Positions 24,141-37,549 are shown, counted from the first letter of the stretch. The stretch: 64,000 nucleotides of DNA from Symbiodinium natans (GCA_905221605.1 CAJNDS010002619.1:1-64000); one strand, 5' to 3'. Notes: generated by a model not told the origin, from the sequence alone. Numbers and translations are program-made.

Positions 24141-26765
24141 TGTGATCAAGCAAAAGAAAATATTTTCTTCGAACCGACAATTTAAAGGAGCTGCCCATAT
24201 GTACCTTGCTTGGCTTATTCTGGCGACCTGCCTATCTCAACAGACCCGATTGAACCCATGCAACACTCCCTTCCATCCGCTGATGGACTGTCGAACGGCA
24301 ACTGTCCGGACTCTCAAAAAAAACACTTGGCTTTTCTGCAGGCTCTATCTACGTCCTGTACGTCAATTCGACTCTACGTCCTCGGTGCACAAAATCACCA
24401 CTGCTCTGGTGTCTCGCAAGTTGGAGAAATGTCTTGTTGCAATGCTGGCGAGGATCTGGAGGTGATACGAGTAGATGGACGAACCATGCGGCACCTAGGG
24501 GGTGCTGGCGCTGGAGCTTGGGTAAATCCCGCTAAAGCCCAAAAAGCTTTAGTGTCCAAGGCTAAAGCCGCACCCCTAAATTAAAGGCCCTAAAGTTTGG
24601 TTGGCTTTTGAGGTGACTCAAACTTGCCGTTACTCGGCCCCTAGCTTGCCGAAGTGTGGAGCCCACTCGGTACAGGTAACACAAGTCTCACCACATCTCT
24701 CACCTCCGAAAGGTCACAACACCAACCTCAAGTCACGTCACCTGCATGTCACATGGGGAAGGGCATACTCTCCACACAAGGAAGACTTGAAGTTCTCAGT
24801 TCTCCGAGCTGCTACCAAGACATCGCTCGAAGCAGCCAAGGCCATTACACGCCGGGCCTTGCGAAGTACAGAGGCGCAGTTGATGCGCGAGAAACAGGAA
24901 AGGAACACTTGCAGTGGCTTGCGATGGCTCGCTTGCGAGTCAATTTCGGGAAGATTGGGGGCACTTGGCGTTCATGTGGGTTCGCCTGCGGGTTCGGGGT
25001 TGGTGTGTCGGGCATGCTGCGCATCCCTTTTGAAGTGCACCCACAGGAAAGCGAGGCACGAGTCTGTGTGATCTTCCGCCGAAGCCCCCGAATGCCAAGG
25101 GATGTTAGAAACTAAGGCGCTGTGGGCGGGTATTGAAGGACCGCTGGGGTCTACCCCGAGGGCTTCTTGAAGGGTGCTCGAGCACCTCCATTCAGCATTT
25201 TACAACGTCCACATTGTGAACTCAGAGAACCATCGGCGAAGCACCATCCTGGCTGTCGCTGCCGACAAACATTATGTCAATGAGCGAGAGCTGCTTCTTC
25301 AAAAGGGTCCACTAGCTACTGATAGCAATGATAGCAAGGTCCAGGTCCAGGTGGTCTGACGGAGTGAGAAGCATGACCTCCTGATCCCGCGCCCCGGTGC
25401 AGGCCTTCGGAGCACGGCTTGGATTCCTCGAAAATGGACGCTACTGTACTGACACGTACTAACACTACTTTGCCCTTCTTGCCGGTGGCACGGCATTCTA
25501 GGCGTTTTCAGGATTCCAAGTCTAGAACGTCGTGAAAAGTCGTGAGACTCCATAGACTCCATAGACTCCATAGGCTCCATGGCACTTTGCCAAGACGAAC
25601 CCAGACGAGCCCATCACAGGAAGCCGAAGCCAACAGGATGCTCGACAGGATGCTCGGAATCTCGCTACTGACCAATGCCAATGACACGAGAACTGCCAAT
25701 GAACTGCCATGACTTGGGAGACAAAAACAGAGACTACGTCCCAACATTTCCCCGTCAGGCGCACTTGTACTCACGCCCACCAGCCTGACATGAGAAACAC
25801 ACAGGTGTGCCAAGCAATGTGCTCATGTGGTAAGCATCCAGCAAGACCGCTTGTGCATGCCAGGCATTGGACCAGATTGCTGCGCAGAAACTCTGGAAGG
25901 TCTACACAGACGCCGACGCGAAACTTCCTGATCGAAAGTCCACAAATCAGAACCGAAAGCCAAATTCCCCCCACCCCCCAACACATGAAGCAAAGGCTAT
26001 CAGTAAATCGATTTTTCGACATGTGAAATGCTGATCTTGTGGCAAGATTCGTGGCTGCTCACGGGTACACGCCTGCATCCAAGCTGGGCAGCTGGGCGTT
26101 TGAAAAGTCACGTTTTCTTCGTGCTCTTCCTCATGCACAAGGCATCACGTAGCACAAGGCAGAATAGAGTCCTGTCGCACACTCAAGTTAAGCCGTGCAA
26201 TCTGCCGTACATCTCAGAAACACACATGACTTTCTGATCTCTCTTGCGTGACCGAGGGGCTTCTTATCCTCCTTCTCTGGCATCTTGCTGTTTTTCTGGC
26301 TCAGAAGCAATCTCACCAGCAGTACTATGAGGTTGAAGGAGAGGGCACCAATCATTGCTCCTTAGACTTGTCTCATTGAACATGGTCTGGATGCCGAGGG
26401 GGACTGGAAAGTACTGAGAAGTTGTGAATTTAGCGCACATTTGCTGAACTAGTCGCCCCTTCTGCTCAGACCCCTCCCCAGACCTTCCACATAAGCCAAA
26501 TCACGCACTCCGAGCTCCCAGTCAAGACAGCGAAGGGCAAACCTCAAGGCAAAGCCAAGGAAACTCGGAGTGGGCCTTCTGAGTATGGCAGGCTCAGAAC
26601 AGATGTCCTTAGCCTCGGACCAGATGAACGGTCCGCTCATGCCCAGAAGCTTTGAAAACTCCACCAGGGCCTGCCCGGGGAAGATGCTAGCATTCTGCGG
26701 CCTATGGCCCTATGTGTTGCGGGATGTGAGGGGATTGACGACTTGACCTTGACTCTCAGGTCTGC
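24141..26765. other. no assignable gene
   Basis: Several 100-150 codon plus frames at 24600-25115 have coding-like words but no match. A short GACTCCATA tandem lies at 25546-25580. Nothing else is supported. Confidence 0.4.
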
Positions 26766-26939
26766 TCATGCCACACAGAGCTGTGCCGGCAGCAAGGAAG
26801 CCCTTGCAATATGTGTGCCTCTGCCGTGCTTCTGCAGCTTATGAGGTTCTGAAACTCGGCAGTCATCAACAACAATCGGAGAACACAGGCACGCCAAGCA
26901 ACTGCGCGAAGCACGTCCAGATCGCGAAGCAGGGTCCCC

Positions 26940-27636
26940 GGCGTTAGAGCGGCCTGTGTAGACCAAGGGCACCGCCGCCAGCAGCGCCCCAGCGGCTCTC
27001 ACTGGTGCCCAGGCCTCCAGAAAATGGAGCAAACATGAACGTAATGTGAGCTCCGGCGATGCGAAGAGACGGCGAGACGATGAACAACAGAAACGTTGGA
27101 CGACGTCGGCCGCACATCGATTGCAACAGCACGCAGTTTGGCAACTTCTCGTTGCAACAAGGCGCCATGATTCCGAACAAGAACTCGGCGATGACCAAGC
27201 GGATGCCAAACAGAATGGTTGTCCCACACGCACCGAGTAGTCTAAGGACCACCTGCACTGCAAAATCGCTCCTGGCCCCTTCTACGCCCTCACAATCCTG
27301 CGCAGCTCTGACCCCGTACCTAAAGATGTCAGTCGAGGACTCGGACACACTGTTTGTTGCCGACAGCTTCTTCGAGCGCAAGACTACCAAAGCCTCCACC
27401 CATGGGTACTGGTCCTTAGGTTCACTGTCGGAAGATCTAAATTGCAGGAAAGCACACCCTAACATGTACTGGCATTTGCACAAGACCTTGCCATGAGCGT
27501 GCCCGAACCCACTTTGCGAGACTGAGAGTCTGTTAGCCGCGTGTGCGATTTTATCCGCGTGGTTATGGCCTTTGCGAGGGAAGGGCACGAGAGCAAGGCC
27601 TGAATTGCAGACAGCAAAGACATGCAAAGAATGCAA
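26940..27636 (-). CDS. open frame with two hydrophobic segments, unknown
   Basis: A minus-strand frame open for about 230 codons. Around 27250-27010 it encodes two hydrophobic stretches (TTILFGIRLVIAEFLFG and TFLLFIVSPSLRIAG) separated by a Cys-rich charged loop, so it could encode a membrane-protein exon. Alternative frames are also open. No family is recognised and splice sites were not resolved. Confidence 0.2.
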
Positions 27637-28737
27637 GAGAAGCCACCTGTTTTGGCATGCTAGACGCCTGGCGCCTGGCTCAACGGAGAGCTTGAGCCTT
27701 GACGGCTGCGGCAGAGAAGAACCGTGCGCTGCTCATCTGCACATCACGGCAAGGCCACAGGGAAGGAACGGAACACAGAAATCACAGAAGGACGCCTCAG
27801 TGATTCCACCCAGCCAGGTGATATCAGGCTGGAGAATGTGAGCCGCCTTCCTCCAAAACAGATATTTTCGACAGCATCAGCTCTCACTCTTGCAAGCTCT
27901 CACACTTCTTGTCTTCTTGTTTGTAAGATGGTGTACAATGACGCAAGCCAATCGCCTGCATGCTCCCATAGCAGACTCTGGTCACGAACCGGGGGGTTTG
28001 AAATACATTTAAAAATGTTTGGTGTACTCAAGCGTACTCCTTGAGACACTGCCAACTGCCCATTGGGATCCAAAGGCTGCTCCGCAGCGATCCCGAGGGA
28101 GATGTTTTGGGCTGTGCGGCTACAGGAAAGTGCTCCACTTTCAAGATGCGTGCAAGGCACATGCAGACCCTTGGCATCTCTCAGTGCTGTGCCCGGAACC
28201 TGCTGCAAGAACGTTGAGCAAGCTGCAAGGCAATAGAAAATTGAACAGGAGAGCTGACAAGACTTGCGTCGTCGCTCAACTGCCAGAAGTTCAAAAATCT
28301 CCGCAGAAGACTGAGACACGCCACTGCTTTAATAAGCTGCATTAAGCTATCCAACCACTGTAACTTGCTTTTGAAATGAAACCCCTCTGCCTAATCTGAG
28401 GCTTGCTATTTAGCCCATCCTTGTATGCACATGCTCCAATCGCAGCCTACGTGCGAAACTGTCAAGCAGACTAATTATGGAACAAAAACGCCATCAAACT
28501 CAGGCTCCACATGAACTTTCGTTTGCTTGACGCTTGTGGTGAGCGACATCAATGCGCTAGAGGCGGTCGCCAGAGCTCTTCGAGCTGATGAGCCCAACTG
28601 CTGCATGATATTGCGAGAAGATCGGTGCTTCTTCTCGGGCAGTGGTGCACCCAGGAACGCCATCTTCTTCAGCTTGTGCCCGGATGTCCTGGGCGTGCCG
28701 CTTTTCAATTGGTTGCTGGTGAGGGGTTCACTGTTTT
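27637..28737. other. no assignable gene
   Basis: Only short frames; no recognised motif. Confidence 0.4.
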
Positions 28738-30160
28738 CAAACACACATACACACCCACACCCAGACACCCAGGCACCCAGGCACCCAGACACCCACGCAC
28801 CCACACACCCACGCACCCACGCGCCCACGCACCCACGCACCCACACACCCACACCCCCACACACCCCCCCCCCCCCCCCCCCCGAAAACCCACACACCCA
28901 CACCCCCCCGCACACCCACACACACACCCCCCGCCCCCACACACCCACACACACCCACACACACCCTCGCACACCCACGCACACCCTGGCACCCACCCAC
29001 CCACCCACCCACCCACCCACACACACCCACACACACCCACCCACCAACCACCCACCAACCAACACACACCCACCCACACACCCACACACCCACACACCCA
29101 CACACCCACACACCCACACACCCACACACCCACACACCCACACACCCACACACCCACACACCAACACACCCACACACCCACACACCCACACACCCACACA
29201 CCCACACACCCACACACCCACACACCCACACACCCACACACCCACACACCCACACACCCAGAGACCCAGAGACCCAGAGACCCAGAGACGCAGAGACGCA
29301 GAGACACAGAGACACAGAGACACAGAGACACAGAGACACAGAGACACAGAGACACAGAGAGATAGAGACACAGAGAGACAGAGACACAGACACAGAGACA
29401 CAGACACAGAGACACAGAGACACAGAGACACAGACACAGACACACAGACACGGACACACAGACACAGACACACAGACACAGAGACACAGACACAGAGACA
29501 CAGACACAGACACACAGACACAGAACACACACAGACACAGAACACTCACAGACACAGAGACACAGACAAAGAACACACCCACACACACACACAGACACAG
29601 ACACAGACACAGAACACAGAACACAGACACGGACACAGACACAGACACAGAAACAGAAACAGACACAGACACAGACACAGACACAGGCACAGGAACAGAC
29701 ACAGACACACACACAGACACAGACTTAGATATATACACACACACAGAGACACAGACACAGACATAGACACCAGACACAGACACAGACACAGACACAGACA
29801 GAGACAGAGACACAGACACAGACACAGACAGAGACAGAGACAGAGACAGAGACAGAGACACACATACACACACACTCTCACTTGCACTCACACTCACACC
29901 CACACAGACACAGACACAGACACAGACACAGACACAGACACCGACACCGACACAGACACAGACACAGACACGGAACACACACAGATACAGAACACACACA
30001 GACACAGACACACAGACATAGAAAACACACACACACACAGAGAGACACAGACACAAACACAAACACAGACACAGACACAGACACAAGACACAGACGCAAA
30101 CACACACACACACACAGAGACACACACACACACACACACACACAGAGACACACGGACACA
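28738..30160. repeat. AC-rich simple sequence, ACACCC then ACACAG/ACAGAG units
   Basis: About 1.4 kb. The first part (28740-29265) is ACCCACAC-type units with a C run at 28866-28883; 29080-29260 is a clean 8-bp ACACCCAC tandem. The second part (29265-30160) changes to ACAGAG and ACACAG hexamers with (AC)n runs. Long frames on both strands (up to 583 codons) are products of the repeat. Confidence 0.97.
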
Positions 30161-32079
30161 CGCTAGGAAAGCCGGCCGTTCAACATCACACGTCGGGGAA
30201 TCTGTTGTGGCAACGACAGGCCGTTCACGCTCCAACTCACACATCCTTCAACAAGCCAAGGTGTCTGCTTCGGTGTAGGCCGCGATGGCTGGGATGCTAT
30301 TCTTGTCATCATTGGCTGCGATGCGCTATCCAGACCGTCATGCGCGAGACGCATTGAGGAGTCGGGATTCGACCTGGGATCAGAAGCAACATTCACGCCC
30401 CTTGCCTCGCGCACCGCCATAGAAGCTTCTTCTTAGCACCATTACAGGGGATTTCGCTCACGGAGAAGGATCACTTCAAAATTGCTTGGACGACACGTAA
30501 CTTCTACTTGAATATACATGCTGGAGGATGCTGGAGGCATGTCTAGTACTGTATCATATTGCATCAGTACGCATACTGATGCACGGAAGGATAGCTGAAG
30601 CCACAAAAAACTGCGCAAGGTTGTATCAGAAGTTTCGCCTCGGGTTCCCGTTGCAAGGCTTTCAGACTTACTTGCAGTTCAGCAACTTCTGCAAGAACTC
30701 ACTCTTGGGTTTCTGCTCACGGAGAAGACGGGCAAGACCATCCGGCTCCTTTGAGGGTGTTGCCATGCCAGTTCGTCGCAATGTCAGAATGAAATCAGTT
30801 CACCAAAGCTCATGAAACATGCCGCACGTGCCCGACTCAAGAGAGCGAACGCAGCAAAATACCTGGCTAGCACAGAAGAACTGCCGCCACTCCAACGTGG
30901 AGCCGAGCAGACTACCATTTCAAACTCAGCCGGGCAAACCGCGAGAAGAAAAGCGACGCACCCTCCCCACCGACGGCGTGCCCGAGGAGTTGTCCCGAAC
31001 GGTCGGGCAGACTGCAACCTTCAGAACTTCTCGATCTGGGTCAAAGAGCCAAGCTGTCCGTTTTCATTGAACAAAGCACATCCCAGGCGTGGATGATTCA
31101 CCGGGACAGGAACTCAAAAACAAACGATTCTGGCAGAGCCGGCAGCCAACAACAAGATATCGTCGACCAGACAAAGAGAGACGAAGGGAAGACAAAAAGC
31201 ACAAGAACCGGCTACTAGGTAGGGCCACCCACGTGAAGGGAGACACAGCGAAGACAGGGAGTACACTGTTTGGAGAACTAGGGGAACGATCGTGGCCAAG
31301 ATTTTGACCTATGTTGGCCACGAGCGCACCTCGAGTCAGAACGAAAAGAACGTAGTGCGACGATGACATGATGACACTGTTCTGTGAAGTTCAGTGAGTT
31401 CGACCCCAACACCAGATCTACCCTGCAGCTAGTTGGGGAACCAACCAGAAACGGCAAGATGTCGTCTTCTGAATCTTTGCCCCTCTTGCCCATGCCACTT
31501 GACCTGGAAGTAGAACCACTCGCTCGTCAAGGCGTCCGAAGCGGAGGCACGCTTCTCGACCGATGGATTGATGAGCCAAAACCTCACAATCAGAGTGCAT
31601 GCGGGCACAATCAGGCACAAGTCCAATTGTGTGCATTCAAGTGATTCAAGTCACACTGCTGCCTACATCAAGAACTCACAGACTCACAGCTATCTTAACT
31701 CTGTTCGGTGTCCATTCAATCGAAGGCACACCAACTCACACGCGTCGTCGCTGCGGAACGCACGCAGCAGATCACCTTCGACAGGTAGCCTGTCGCAAGG
31801 CAGCTGGTTTGCTGTCTTTGCAGACACTAGTTTGCCTCAACGGCGTCTGCTTTTCTCCCTTGCTGGATGTTTGCAAGCACAGAAGAGGCTGCATGCAAAC
31901 TACTTCCTAGGCTCCACCTGTTGGTTTTGGTAGCGATCTCGGTCTCCAGATTTGAATCTCGCAAAAATGCATGGCCTCAGACAAAGAGAACGGCATTGGC
32001 GTTACCATGTTGACGAAGTGCGTTGCCAACTGAAACCACACCCCATCATTGCAAGCGAGACCAGCACAACAGCATAACA
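30161..32079. other. no assignable gene; possible 3' end of the kinase gene
   Basis: The remaining kinase C-lobe (subdomains X-XI) and stop codon should lie in the upper part of this stretch but were not identified. Otherwise only short frames. Confidence 0.35.
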
Positions 32080-33960
32080 TGCCGCATCGATAATCTGTTT
32101 GGGAAAGCCAGTGTGCTTCTGGTCAGGAGGAAATAGAGCACGACGCCCAGAGCAAAAACGTCCGCCGGCGTACCACCCAGACGCTTTTGATAGATCTCTG
32201 GGGCCAGAAAGCCTAGGCACAGGCAGAACACCCCATGCTTCCATGGGTTGACACAAGCTTCCTGAAGCATCTGAGCAGCCGAGCGTGCCGCAAGTCCACT
32301 TTGTCGTGCTTTCGCCTGGGACCAAAAAACCGCTTGCAATTGCCAGCCCAAGTCCAGGTCACAAGTCCGGCAAAAGCCTCAGCCCCTGTACTGCCCCTAT
32401 GTTTCAGACTGCCGTGCCTTCTGGCAAGTAGGTTGCCAGGTCAAAGTCTGCTAACACAACTCGACGTCCCGCATCTTGGACCTCAGCCGAAACCGCCTGA
32501 GACTGCATCTCAACGCATCAATATCAAACTGTTTTGTTGCATGATGCTGCGTCCTGTCCAGCCCGGCACTCTCCAGACTTCTATCAAATTATCCAGCCCG
32601 CGGCTCAGAAAACTGACACAAACATTCCGAAGCATCCAAACACAAACAGCGGAACAATTTTGCATGCAGGCATGCTGCCATGATGTTGGCATCTTTCACG
32701 TCCCGGTGTACCATCCCAAGAGCATGCAGGTGCTGAAGGCCACAAAGCGCCGAATGGATGACGAACGCGGCAACACCTTCCTCGCAATGGGCTCTCCATT
32801 GAAGCGTGGTACTGCTGCTGATCATCACAAGAGCGCAAGCTAGCACAGGCTCCTTGAAAGACGCTGTCTGCGCCAGGCTGTACAAGCTGCTCTCGCATCG
32901 ATCCTCAAAGAATTGTTGGCTGTCTAGGCTCGTCGGAGCTACCGAACAAGGTCATGAAGGTCATGACTACACTGATTACACTAGAAGACTTTTTGGAGGT
33001 GCTAGATCCATCTAGATCCAGAATGGTTTTGCTGTACCCTCCCGCAATGGTTTCGCCAAGTTGCCAGCAACAGCAATGCACATCTCCTCAAGGAGTCCAC
33101 CTCTGGGCTTTACAGCTTGGCTCAGTGGCTCTGGCACTTTAGGAGCTTTAACGACTTTAACGACTTTAACGGCCACTATCCTTCGGGATTTGCACCCAAA
33201 GACCATCCCAAACCCCAAAACTCCCCAACGCCCAACTTTCAACCCTTAAGTCCGAGTCAAACCCGAAGCCCCATGTTGCACGGTGGTGCGGCTTGTGTGG
33301 ATGTCAATTCGGGCACAATGCCCGGCCGTGCTCTTCTTCTTGTGCTTCATGATGGTAGCGAATGCACCGTGTAACTTGGGACTCTGGTCCAGTTCCACTT
33401 CGAAAATGCCTCGGATAGCTGCGGGTTGCCAAAAATTTTGCAACGACACCCTCTAGATCCTCTAGCCTACAGAGCACTCGTACGCATGAGAATACCATGT
33501 CAACTCAATGAAGCAAAGAATCAAGTCTGCTTGCAGGTAAGGAACCGTGACATTGAATAATATTCGGGCTGCTAGCAGCCAGAAGCATTTCTGCTTCATG
33601 TGTCTCACACAAAGCTTCAGCTGCCCCAGCGCTGGTGAGGAACTTTGCGGCCAGTGGTTGGGCAGACTTGGCTCCGCCAAGCTGATGGACGCCGAGAACC
33701 ACACACGATGCGCCGACGCCTGAAGGTCAAAGAGATAAAGTCTTCAGAGAAGTTCGGAGCCATGGGATGAAGAGCCAACATGTGGAACCCCTGAACCTGG
33801 CGGCCTAGTACATCTTCTGGGCGGAAAGTAAAGGTGATCAAGGCATCCGCAGCATCCTCAGCATCCGGGGCACCCGCGGCACCCGCATCTTGCTTCTCGG
33901 CGGCGGCGCCAGCTCTATGCTTCGGTATTGGCTTGGCCACGAAGCGGAGTGACAACGGAT
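32080..33960 (-). CDS. protein kinase (spliced; catalytic core)
   Basis: Exons with phase-consistent joins: about 33955-33805, 33719-33546, 33409-about 33310, 32780-32679, 32496-32418, 32315-32280, 32212-about 32085; a short exon ending near 33087 is likely. Kinase motifs follow in order: EDVLGVGASCVVLG (glycine loop, formed only by splicing), LAAKF (catalytic Lys), PNIIQCHGIFE (beta4-5), HALGMVHRDVKDANIM (catalytic loop), LADFDLA (DFD in place of DFG), GTLGFLAPEIY (APE) and ADVFALGVVLYFLLT. Introns 33720-33804 (85 bp), 32497-32678, 32316-32417 and 32213-32279 (67 bp) all have GC donors and AG|G acceptors; 33410-33545 is GT-AG. One exon is only 36 nt. No start codon, stop codon or subdomain X-XI was found. 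Catalytic residues look intact, so I expect an active Ser/Thr-type kinase, group unknown. It follows the enolase-family exons with no visible gene boundary. Confidence 0.85.
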
Positions 33961-34129
33961 CGCTTTCACATTGCATGTACTAGGAGATCGAGGCCAAGGC
34001 TTGAAAACTGGAGCCTGTGTCTGCGAATCATCCGAGCATTCAAGACATGACAAGCTTTCGCAGGCAAATCGATCACCACAGCCAGTCTCATTCGGGAGAG
34101 GTCTCAAGCATTTGATGAATTGGACGGGC

Positions 34130-37100
34130 CTGTCGATCAGCTGCTTAAAGCCCCAGCGGGTGTACTCATGCTCACCTCGCAAAATCTGTCGCCAAAGATA
34201 GTGGAGACGTTCCCAGTAGCTTGCTAGAGGTTCACTGCATCAGGCAACGCATGCTGTGCTCTTGCTGCGCATGATCTCAACAAGCGCGGCAATGCCTGCC
34301 TGTTGTCAACATCAAGCCCAAACTTCCTTGGGTTGGCATCTGTCCAAGACCCTCTTACCTATGGACGTAGATACATCCGCTGCACTGGGCACCAGCGGTG
34401 GTGAGCGTGCACGTTTCGAATGGAAGGGCACAGAAGTGCGCAGGATTTCCCACGACCACTTCCACAGCCGCTACGTTCTGCATGTTAAACCGCACAACAC
34501 ACACACACACACACAATTCGACACATGTACCTTTTCCCTGCCTTCGAAAAGACCCACCCTGAGCGCACTTGGCCGAATAACGAGACGGGCTAGCCACCAA
34601 GCGTCCAACTGCCTTCATGACCTCTTCGTAGCCATCGTACGAGTCTGGCGGAAGGAACTCCTACATAAGGAACAGAACCCGATGAGCTTTGAGTGCGTGA
34701 GGGGGAAGCGGCGGAGGTGCTTGCCAACAACTCGAGCAGCAAAAACTTCGCACCATCCGTCCTCCATCCATGTGAAATGAAGATCTGGTTCGGCGATGCG
34801 CCGTGCAAGGGAGAGGCTGTAGGGCCTGCAAGTACAAGTTGCACCACATACACCCACAAACACACCCACAAACACACAACAAACACACACGCGCGCAAAA
34901 GCGCACAAGCGCACACGCCCACACACGTCCCCACACACGCACACCACAAGCGCGCACGCGCACACGCGCACAACCACACAACCCCACAACCCCCCAACCC
35001 CACAACCCCAAGGCATGCGAACGTGGTATCGCGAAAGTGCTGCCGTGTCTCCCCGCAATAAAGCACATAAAGAATGAAAAACTGAATGCTGCAAAACCCT
35101 GCAGTTGGAACTTTGCGGCTTCGGCTGGAGGTACGAGGAGGTAACCCGCTGTCAGCTCATCCTCCAGAAGCCTACTCTCCGAAAGAGCGCTTCTCGAAAT
35201 ATCTCGACATGCTCGACCCCCGGCCTGGCCACCCCTAACGCTTTCCAGACAACTCCCCCCAACGAAACCTTGTTAGGCCTCCAACCCACGCTAGCCCTTG
35301 CGAAGGGTTCTACTTAGGAGGCCCTACAGCATGAGCTTTCTCTCAGGAAGTTCCTCACCACTTTGAAGAGGTGCACCCGCACCCTTGCCAGGCTCTGCTG
35401 CAAGTCCTCCTCCAATCCAGGATGTACCCGCCCCGAACTCAAGTTGCCAGAGCCGCTTAATTTGCCCTTCAAAGGTCCAAAAACTTCCCCCGACCGGTTT
35501 CTATCGGTTTCTCATCCCATCTGCGCGTTTTGAGGGACTCTGGGAACCTGGGACACAACCAGTTCAGCAATGCCTCACTCCGTTCAACTTGGACATTGTC
35601 CATCCAGATCCCAGCACCATCCCCGGCGCCTTTCTCCCTCAAAGCGGCTCAAACCCTGACCCTGGGACCCCCTCCAAGGCATACCTGCATACCTCAGGCT
35701 GGGCCAGGCAACGCACGCTGGCGTGAACATTTCTACTGGTCACCAGGGGTGGTACGCGACCATACTGCGATAGGTCACTTGCTACAAAATCTGAAACTGG
35801 GTCAATTGCACTGACAGTGCCATGTAGCAGTCCAGCATCAGCGGGAATCCTTCACCAACATCATGTCGGCACCTCGCGAATGCAACAGCCCTATCACCTT
35901 ACTAGCTCACTGGCTCTCGTCTAGACCTCTCACGAGCTGCACTGACAGCACAACAAAACCAACTGCAGGTGTGTGTGTGTGTGTGTGTGTGCGCGTGCTT
36001 CTCTGAGAAAACTACAAGCACCGGACTTCTTGAGGTACTTGACCTGTGGGATTTGACATGCGGGCACTCGTAGGATGCCAAGTTGAATGGCTGCAGGCAC
36101 ACTTGCTAAAGCTGTTCTGCATCGCTTCAGAAGCAAAGCTCAAGCACCGACGGGGCACTGGCGTTCTTGGCGAAGCCCTCATGCCCGTCAGCAGGCCCAA
36201 AGGGGCATGCGACTTTGCAGCCGACAAAGCCCAGCTGCTTGCCAACCTTAATTCAGACACAAACACGCACGTGAGCTTGTCAGACGGAATCTGTTCAACA
36301 TGCGCAAGGCGAAACAGAGATGATGGTACCATAACGATATAATGATATAATGGATGAAGGCACAGGAAGAGTGCAAGAAGCCTTCAGGAATGGAGTTGTA
36401 GCTGAGCCACCGGCATCAGGGCGCGAAGTCGTAGTGTACATGGGAAGGAAAGGCTTGGTAGCGCCACCTAGCAACCTGGTGCAAGACTCATGCAACGTCA
36501 TCTGTGTATTGCTGAGGTCGCTCCCATCTCAGTCGTGGCGGAATGTGCTGAGTTCCGGGCATATACACTGGCTCCTGGCCTCACACTGTGCAGAGGCCCT
36601 GTCTCTTCATGTCTCTCCCCTCTCGGCCTTTCAGGTCCCTTTCTCCTATCAGTCCCCTTTCTCAATGATTTCTCCATTGTCAATATGAGAACTTCGCCCC
36701 TTCTTTTCGTTCTCGGCTGCCGACGGAGCTTCCCGAGCAGATCCCAGAGAGCCAGGTCCACTGCTGAGATCGCTTGCAACGGCAAGCCTCACGTCTCACT
36801 GCATGGAAACAAACGACTTCTCGGTGCTTGATGGATGTTGAGCCGATTTGGATTCCCACCATCACCCACCTTTGCGGCCGTAGTTGATGGTTGCCCGGAA
36901 CATCTGGTCCCACATAAGCTCAATGTTCCGCGGGTCCTGGTGCACGAAGGCCAACGCGGGGCTTTCAAAATGTGTTGGACGGCCTTGCCGACAACATGCG
37001 AACCAAATCGAAAAGCGCACGGGCTTTTTGGGCTTGATTCCACTTTATTCACACCCAATTCATACCTTCAGCATCACAGGCCTGACCCTCGACAAAGCGG

Positions 37101-37140
37101 CTCAGATGCTGCTCGACGATGTAGCAACCAGCTTCACCGC
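34130..37140 (-). CDS. enolase-superfamily dehydratase, L-rhamnonate dehydratase-like (spliced, incomplete)
   Basis: Members dehydrate sugar acids such as L-rhamnonate using an enolase-type barrel and Mg2+. Exons: 37140-37066, 36983-36870, 36787-36715, 36475-36415, 36246-about 36165, about 35897-35812, 34660-34613, 34477-34393, 34175-34130. Family words in order: GCYIVEQHLSRFVEG, RNIELMWDQMFRAT, AISAVDLALWDLLGK, LLGGATKPFLPMYTT, LGFVGCKVACPFGPADG, PLMLDCYMA (metal-binding Asp region), EFLPPDSYDGYEEVM and TTAGEHEYTRWGF (GEH metal region). Introns 36984-37065 and 36788-36869 are GT-AG, both 82 bp; 36247-36414 has a GC donor. The first exon of the protein, the segment before EFLPPD, and everything after GEHEYTRWGFKQLID (including the catalytic His region) were not found. 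Substrate assignment rests on family resemblance only. Confidence 0.8.
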
Positions 37141-37534
37141 CTTGTTTCTACATTGTCTACGAGCAACAATCGCGATTCCTGATGCTCGATGGACTCGGTG
37201 GATTCTGGAACCTAGCTTGGTGTTGTCTACGCAGAAGGGGCGAGCAAACAGTACCGACAGTTTCCTGAATCGCGTCCAGGTTGTGAATCAGCGTCATATC
37301 CCAGGCCAAGAACAGAACCGCCGATAAGGTCGGACACTGACACACATCAATAAAGAAACTTTGGGAAGCTGCAACTTTGGGCAGGGATACCAGCATCAAC
37401 ATGAAGATGACATTACAGCGTATGAAAAAGAATGCTCATGCTGCACTGATGCTGCTTATCTCACATTTGCAATTTTGATCACCTCTCCTCCAAATCGGGT
37501 CTCCCGATCCGGCACATATGGGTTTGTATTTTAA
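37141..37534 (-). other. 5' flank of recognised enolase-family exons
   Basis: N-terminal exons of the dehydratase should lie here or further right. A minus piece near 37330-37240 (FLAWDMTLIHNLDAIQETV) is exon-like but unassigned. Confidence 0.3.
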
Positions 37535-37549
37535 TGGGGAGGCGCGCGA

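Noticed and set aside
23193-24465. Open frames of 200-360 codons across the TG tract
   Set aside because: They are low-complexity Thr/His/Lys or Val/Cys/Phe strings produced by the repeat.
28475-30278. Open frames of up to 583 codons on both strands
   Set aside because: They are translations of AC-rich simple repeats (His/Thr/Pro or Val/Cys/Leu strings), open in several frames at once.
33012-33242. A VAVKVVK word resembling a kinase ATP-lysine strand
   Set aside because: It is created by a short tandem (ACTTTAACG) and lies after the real N-lobe exons in gene order.
34245-34302. GIAALVEIMRSKST resembling an Armadillo repeat
   Set aside because: It lies inside the intron between two phase-matched dehydratase exons (34477-34393 and 34175-34130) and stands alone.
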